From the NCBI RefSeq assembly GCF_003330845.1, contig NZ_CP026121.1, positions 8,103,501 to 8,167,500 of the forward strand: a stretch of DNA of 64,000 nt, given 5' to 3'. Shown here piece after piece: positions 62,631 to 64,000 of the stretch. The first letter of the stretch is position 1. Each line of letters opens with the position of its first letter. Both the position numbers and the translations under genes were made by a program. The stretch comes from Streptomyces sp. Go-475 (GTDB taxonomy: Bacteria > Actinomycetota > Actinomycetes > Streptomycetales > Streptomycetaceae). Under the pieces are notes generated by a model. That model was given only the letters and a program-made list of their open reading frames with translations, made no database searches and was not told the origin of the DNA.

Positions 62631-63767
62631 ATGACGGTCCTGCAGAACCCCGGAGTACCCGCCGCGAACGGCGAGCCGGCGGAGCAGCCCGTGTCGCCGG
62701 TCGACTCGCACACCGAGTGGGACCCGCTGGAGGAGATCATCGTCGGCCGCCTCGAAGGCGCCACGATCCCCTCCGACCACCCGGTGGTGACCTGCAACGT
62801 GCCCCCCTGGGCCGGGCGGCTGCAGGGGCTCGCCGCGGGCTTCCGGTACCCGCGGATGCTCGTCGAGAAGGCGCAGCAGGAGATCGACGGGTTCGTCACC
62901 CTGCTGGAGTCCCTCGGCGTCACCGTCCGGCGCCCGGACGCGGTCGACCACCGGCGCCGCTTCGCCACCCCCGACTGGTCCTCACGCGGTTTCTGCAACA
63001 CCTGTCCCCGGGACAGCATGCTCGTGATCGGCGACGAGATCATCGAGACCCCGATGGCGTGGCCGTGCCGGTACTTCGAGACGCACTCCTACCGCCCCAT
63101 CCTCAAGGACTACTTCCGGCGCGGCGCGCGCTGGACTGCGGCCCCCAAACCGCAGCTCACGGACGAGCTGTTCGATCCGGACTTCCGCGTCCCGGAGGAC
63201 GGCGACCCCATGCGCTACATCCTCACCGAGTTCGAACCCGTCTTCGACGCGGCGGACTTCGTCCGGGCGGGCCGCGACCTGTTCGTGACGCGCAGCAACG
63301 TCACCAACGCGATGGGCATCGAGTGGCTGCGCCGTCACCTCGGGCCGGGGTACCGCATCCACGAGATCGAGAGCCGCTGCCGCACACCCATGCACATCGA
63401 CACCACGTTCGTCCTGCTCGCGCCCGGAAAGGTGCTGGTCAACCCCGAGTACATCGACGTCGACCGGCTGCCCGGCATCCTGGACTCCTGGGACGTCCTG
63501 ATCGCCCCCGAGCCCGACCCGATCGACGAGCGGCTGCTCAAGGTCACCTCGATGTGCGGCAAGTGGCTCAGCATGAACGTGCTCATGGTCGACGAGCGGC
63601 GGGTGATCGCCGAGCGGCACCACACCGGCATGCTGCGCGCGCTCGAGAAATGGGGCTTCGAGCCGATCCCGTGCGACCTGCTGCACTACGCGCCGTTCGG
63701 CGGCTCGTTCCACTGCGCGACGCTCGACGTCCGCCGCCGCGGCTCGCTCCAGTCGTACTTCGACTGA
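62631..63767 (+). CDS. Glycine amidinotransferase-like amidinotransferase
   Basis: A 378-residue enzyme of the arginine:glycine amidinotransferase fold. The catalytic triad is visible: Asp in VFDAADFVRAGRDLFV, His in CRTPMHIDTTFVLLAPG, and Cys in GGSFHCATLDVRRRG close to the C-terminus. The N-terminal WDPLEEIIVGRLEGA and FCNTCPRDSMLVIGDEIIET are conserved family blocks. It transfers the amidino group of arginine to an amine acceptor; in actinobacteria acceptors include glycine and aminocyclitols. ATG at 62631 has AGGGGGTGA upstream; a GTG six bases earlier would be too close to it. No pathway genes are adjacent, so the acceptor is unknown. Confidence 0.88.
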   Translation: MTVLQNPGVPAANGEPAEQPVSPVDSHTEWDPLEEIIVGRLEGATIPSDHPVVTCNVPPWAGRLQGLAAGFRYPRMLVEKAQQEIDGFVTLLESLGVTVRRPDAVDHRRRFATPDWSSRGFCNTCPRDSMLVIGDEIIETPMAWPCRYFETHSYRPILKDYFRRGARWTAAPKPQLTDELFDPDFRVPEDGDPMRYILTEFEPVFDAADFVRAGRDLFVTRSNVTNAMGIEWLRRHLGPGYRIHEIESRCRTPMHIDTTFVLLAPGKVLVNPEYIDVDRLPGILDSWDVLIAPEPDPIDERLLKVTSMCGKWLSMNVLMVDERRVIAERHHTGMLRALEKWGFEPIPCDLLHYAPFGGSFHCATLDVRRRGSLQSYFD

Positions 63768-63784
63768 CCGGCGCGCCCTCCTCC

Positions 63785-64000
63785 TCAGCCGCCGCTCCCG
63801 GCCGTCCGCAGCCGCTGCCCCGCCGCGAGGGCGGCCAGCTCGTCCGGCGTACGCGGGCCCGGCGCCGACTCCGTCAGCACGCCCTGAGCGCGGAGCAGTT
63901 CCGCCGCGGCGGCGCCCCACGGCAGCCGCAGCCCCGCCTCCCGGAGCAGATCGGTGCGGGCCAGTGCCGCCGGCGCGGGCCCGGTGCGCACGCCGGACGG
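63785..64000 (-). CDS. C-terminal end of a gene leaving the window, possibly an ECF-type ABC ATPase
   Basis: An open frame of 71 residues plus stop, with its start beyond base 64000. The sequence LARTDLLREAGLRLPWGAAA, followed by a Leu/Ala-rich helix and an Arg/Pro-containing tail, resembles the extreme C-terminus of CbiO/EcfA-type ATPases (D-x-x-L-L-x-x-x-G-L-x-L-P). No ATPase motif is in view, so the assignment is tentative. Confidence 0.4.
   Translation of the reverse strand, partial: PSGVRTGPAPAALARTDLLREAGLRLPWGAAAAELLRAQGVLTESAPGPRTPDELAALAAGQRLRTAGSGG

Overview
The window is one contiguous piece of a very GC-rich actinobacterial chromosome, almost certainly Streptomyces or a close relative. 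The reasons are G/C-ending codons throughout, many GTG starts (and one TTG), 4-bp stop/start overlaps inside operons, Tat and lipoprotein signals of the usual actinobacterial type, a mycothiol-dependent-type enzyme and two large type I polyketide synthases. I see no rRNA, tRNA, insertion sequence, CRISPR array or phage gene.

Left part (1-18.8 kb): catabolic and house-keeping genes. It opens inside a GH42 beta-galactosidase followed by two sugar ABC permeases. Next come a GlxA-type regulator overlapping a Tat-exported DJ-1/PfpI protein, an ABC-2 type ATPase/permease pair with a secreted DUF4333-like protein, and an alpha/beta hydrolase lacking the usual cysteine nucleophile. A divergent sugar-acid locus follows (IclR regulator, remnant of an FAH-type gene and Zn-dehydrogenase against an IlvD/EDD dehydratase). 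A CobW/ZNG1-type zinc GTPase behind a Zur-like inverted repeat, an MFS exporter, a class A penicillin-binding protein, and an FAD oxidoreductase coupled to an XRE/DUF2975 pair complete this part.

PKS 1 (18.9-27.8 kb, minus): one protein of about 2,974 residues with the order acyl-AMP ligase, ACP, KS, AT, DH, KR, ACP, TE. Three of its interdomain linkers are expanded by in-frame tandem repeats.

Middle (28-43.6 kb): a DUF4034-like protein, an HSP90-family chaperone directly followed by a 985-residue TPR protein, a YihY/BrkB membrane protein, about 1 kb of non-coding GC-rich minisatellite, a small sigma factor operon, and a kdp potassium-pump operon (an extra KdpF-like peptide, then kdpF-A-B-C) without kdpDE in view. 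A small lipoprotein gene follows.

Ole/PKS locus (43.7-59 kb): this is the most notable part. A Rieske oxygenase converges on an oleD-C-B-A operon (running A to D on the minus strand, every junction a 4-bp overlap). Divergent from oleA, across a promoter region with three GATCAC-type half sites, is a stand-alone highly reducing type I PKS (KS-AT-DH-degenerate MT-ER-KR-ACP, no TE). An ABC exporter converges on it. I infer that the PKS makes a reduced acyl chain that OleA takes by Claisen condensation. OleD, OleC and OleB would then give a beta-hydroxy acid, a beta-lactone and an alkene.

Right end (59.2-64 kb): an RsbQ-RsbP-RsbV-like stress-signalling operon (alpha/beta hydrolase, PAS-coiled coil-PP2C phosphatase, STAS antagonist), an MDMPI-family protein, a divergent amidinotransferase, and the C-terminal end of a gene that runs off the window.
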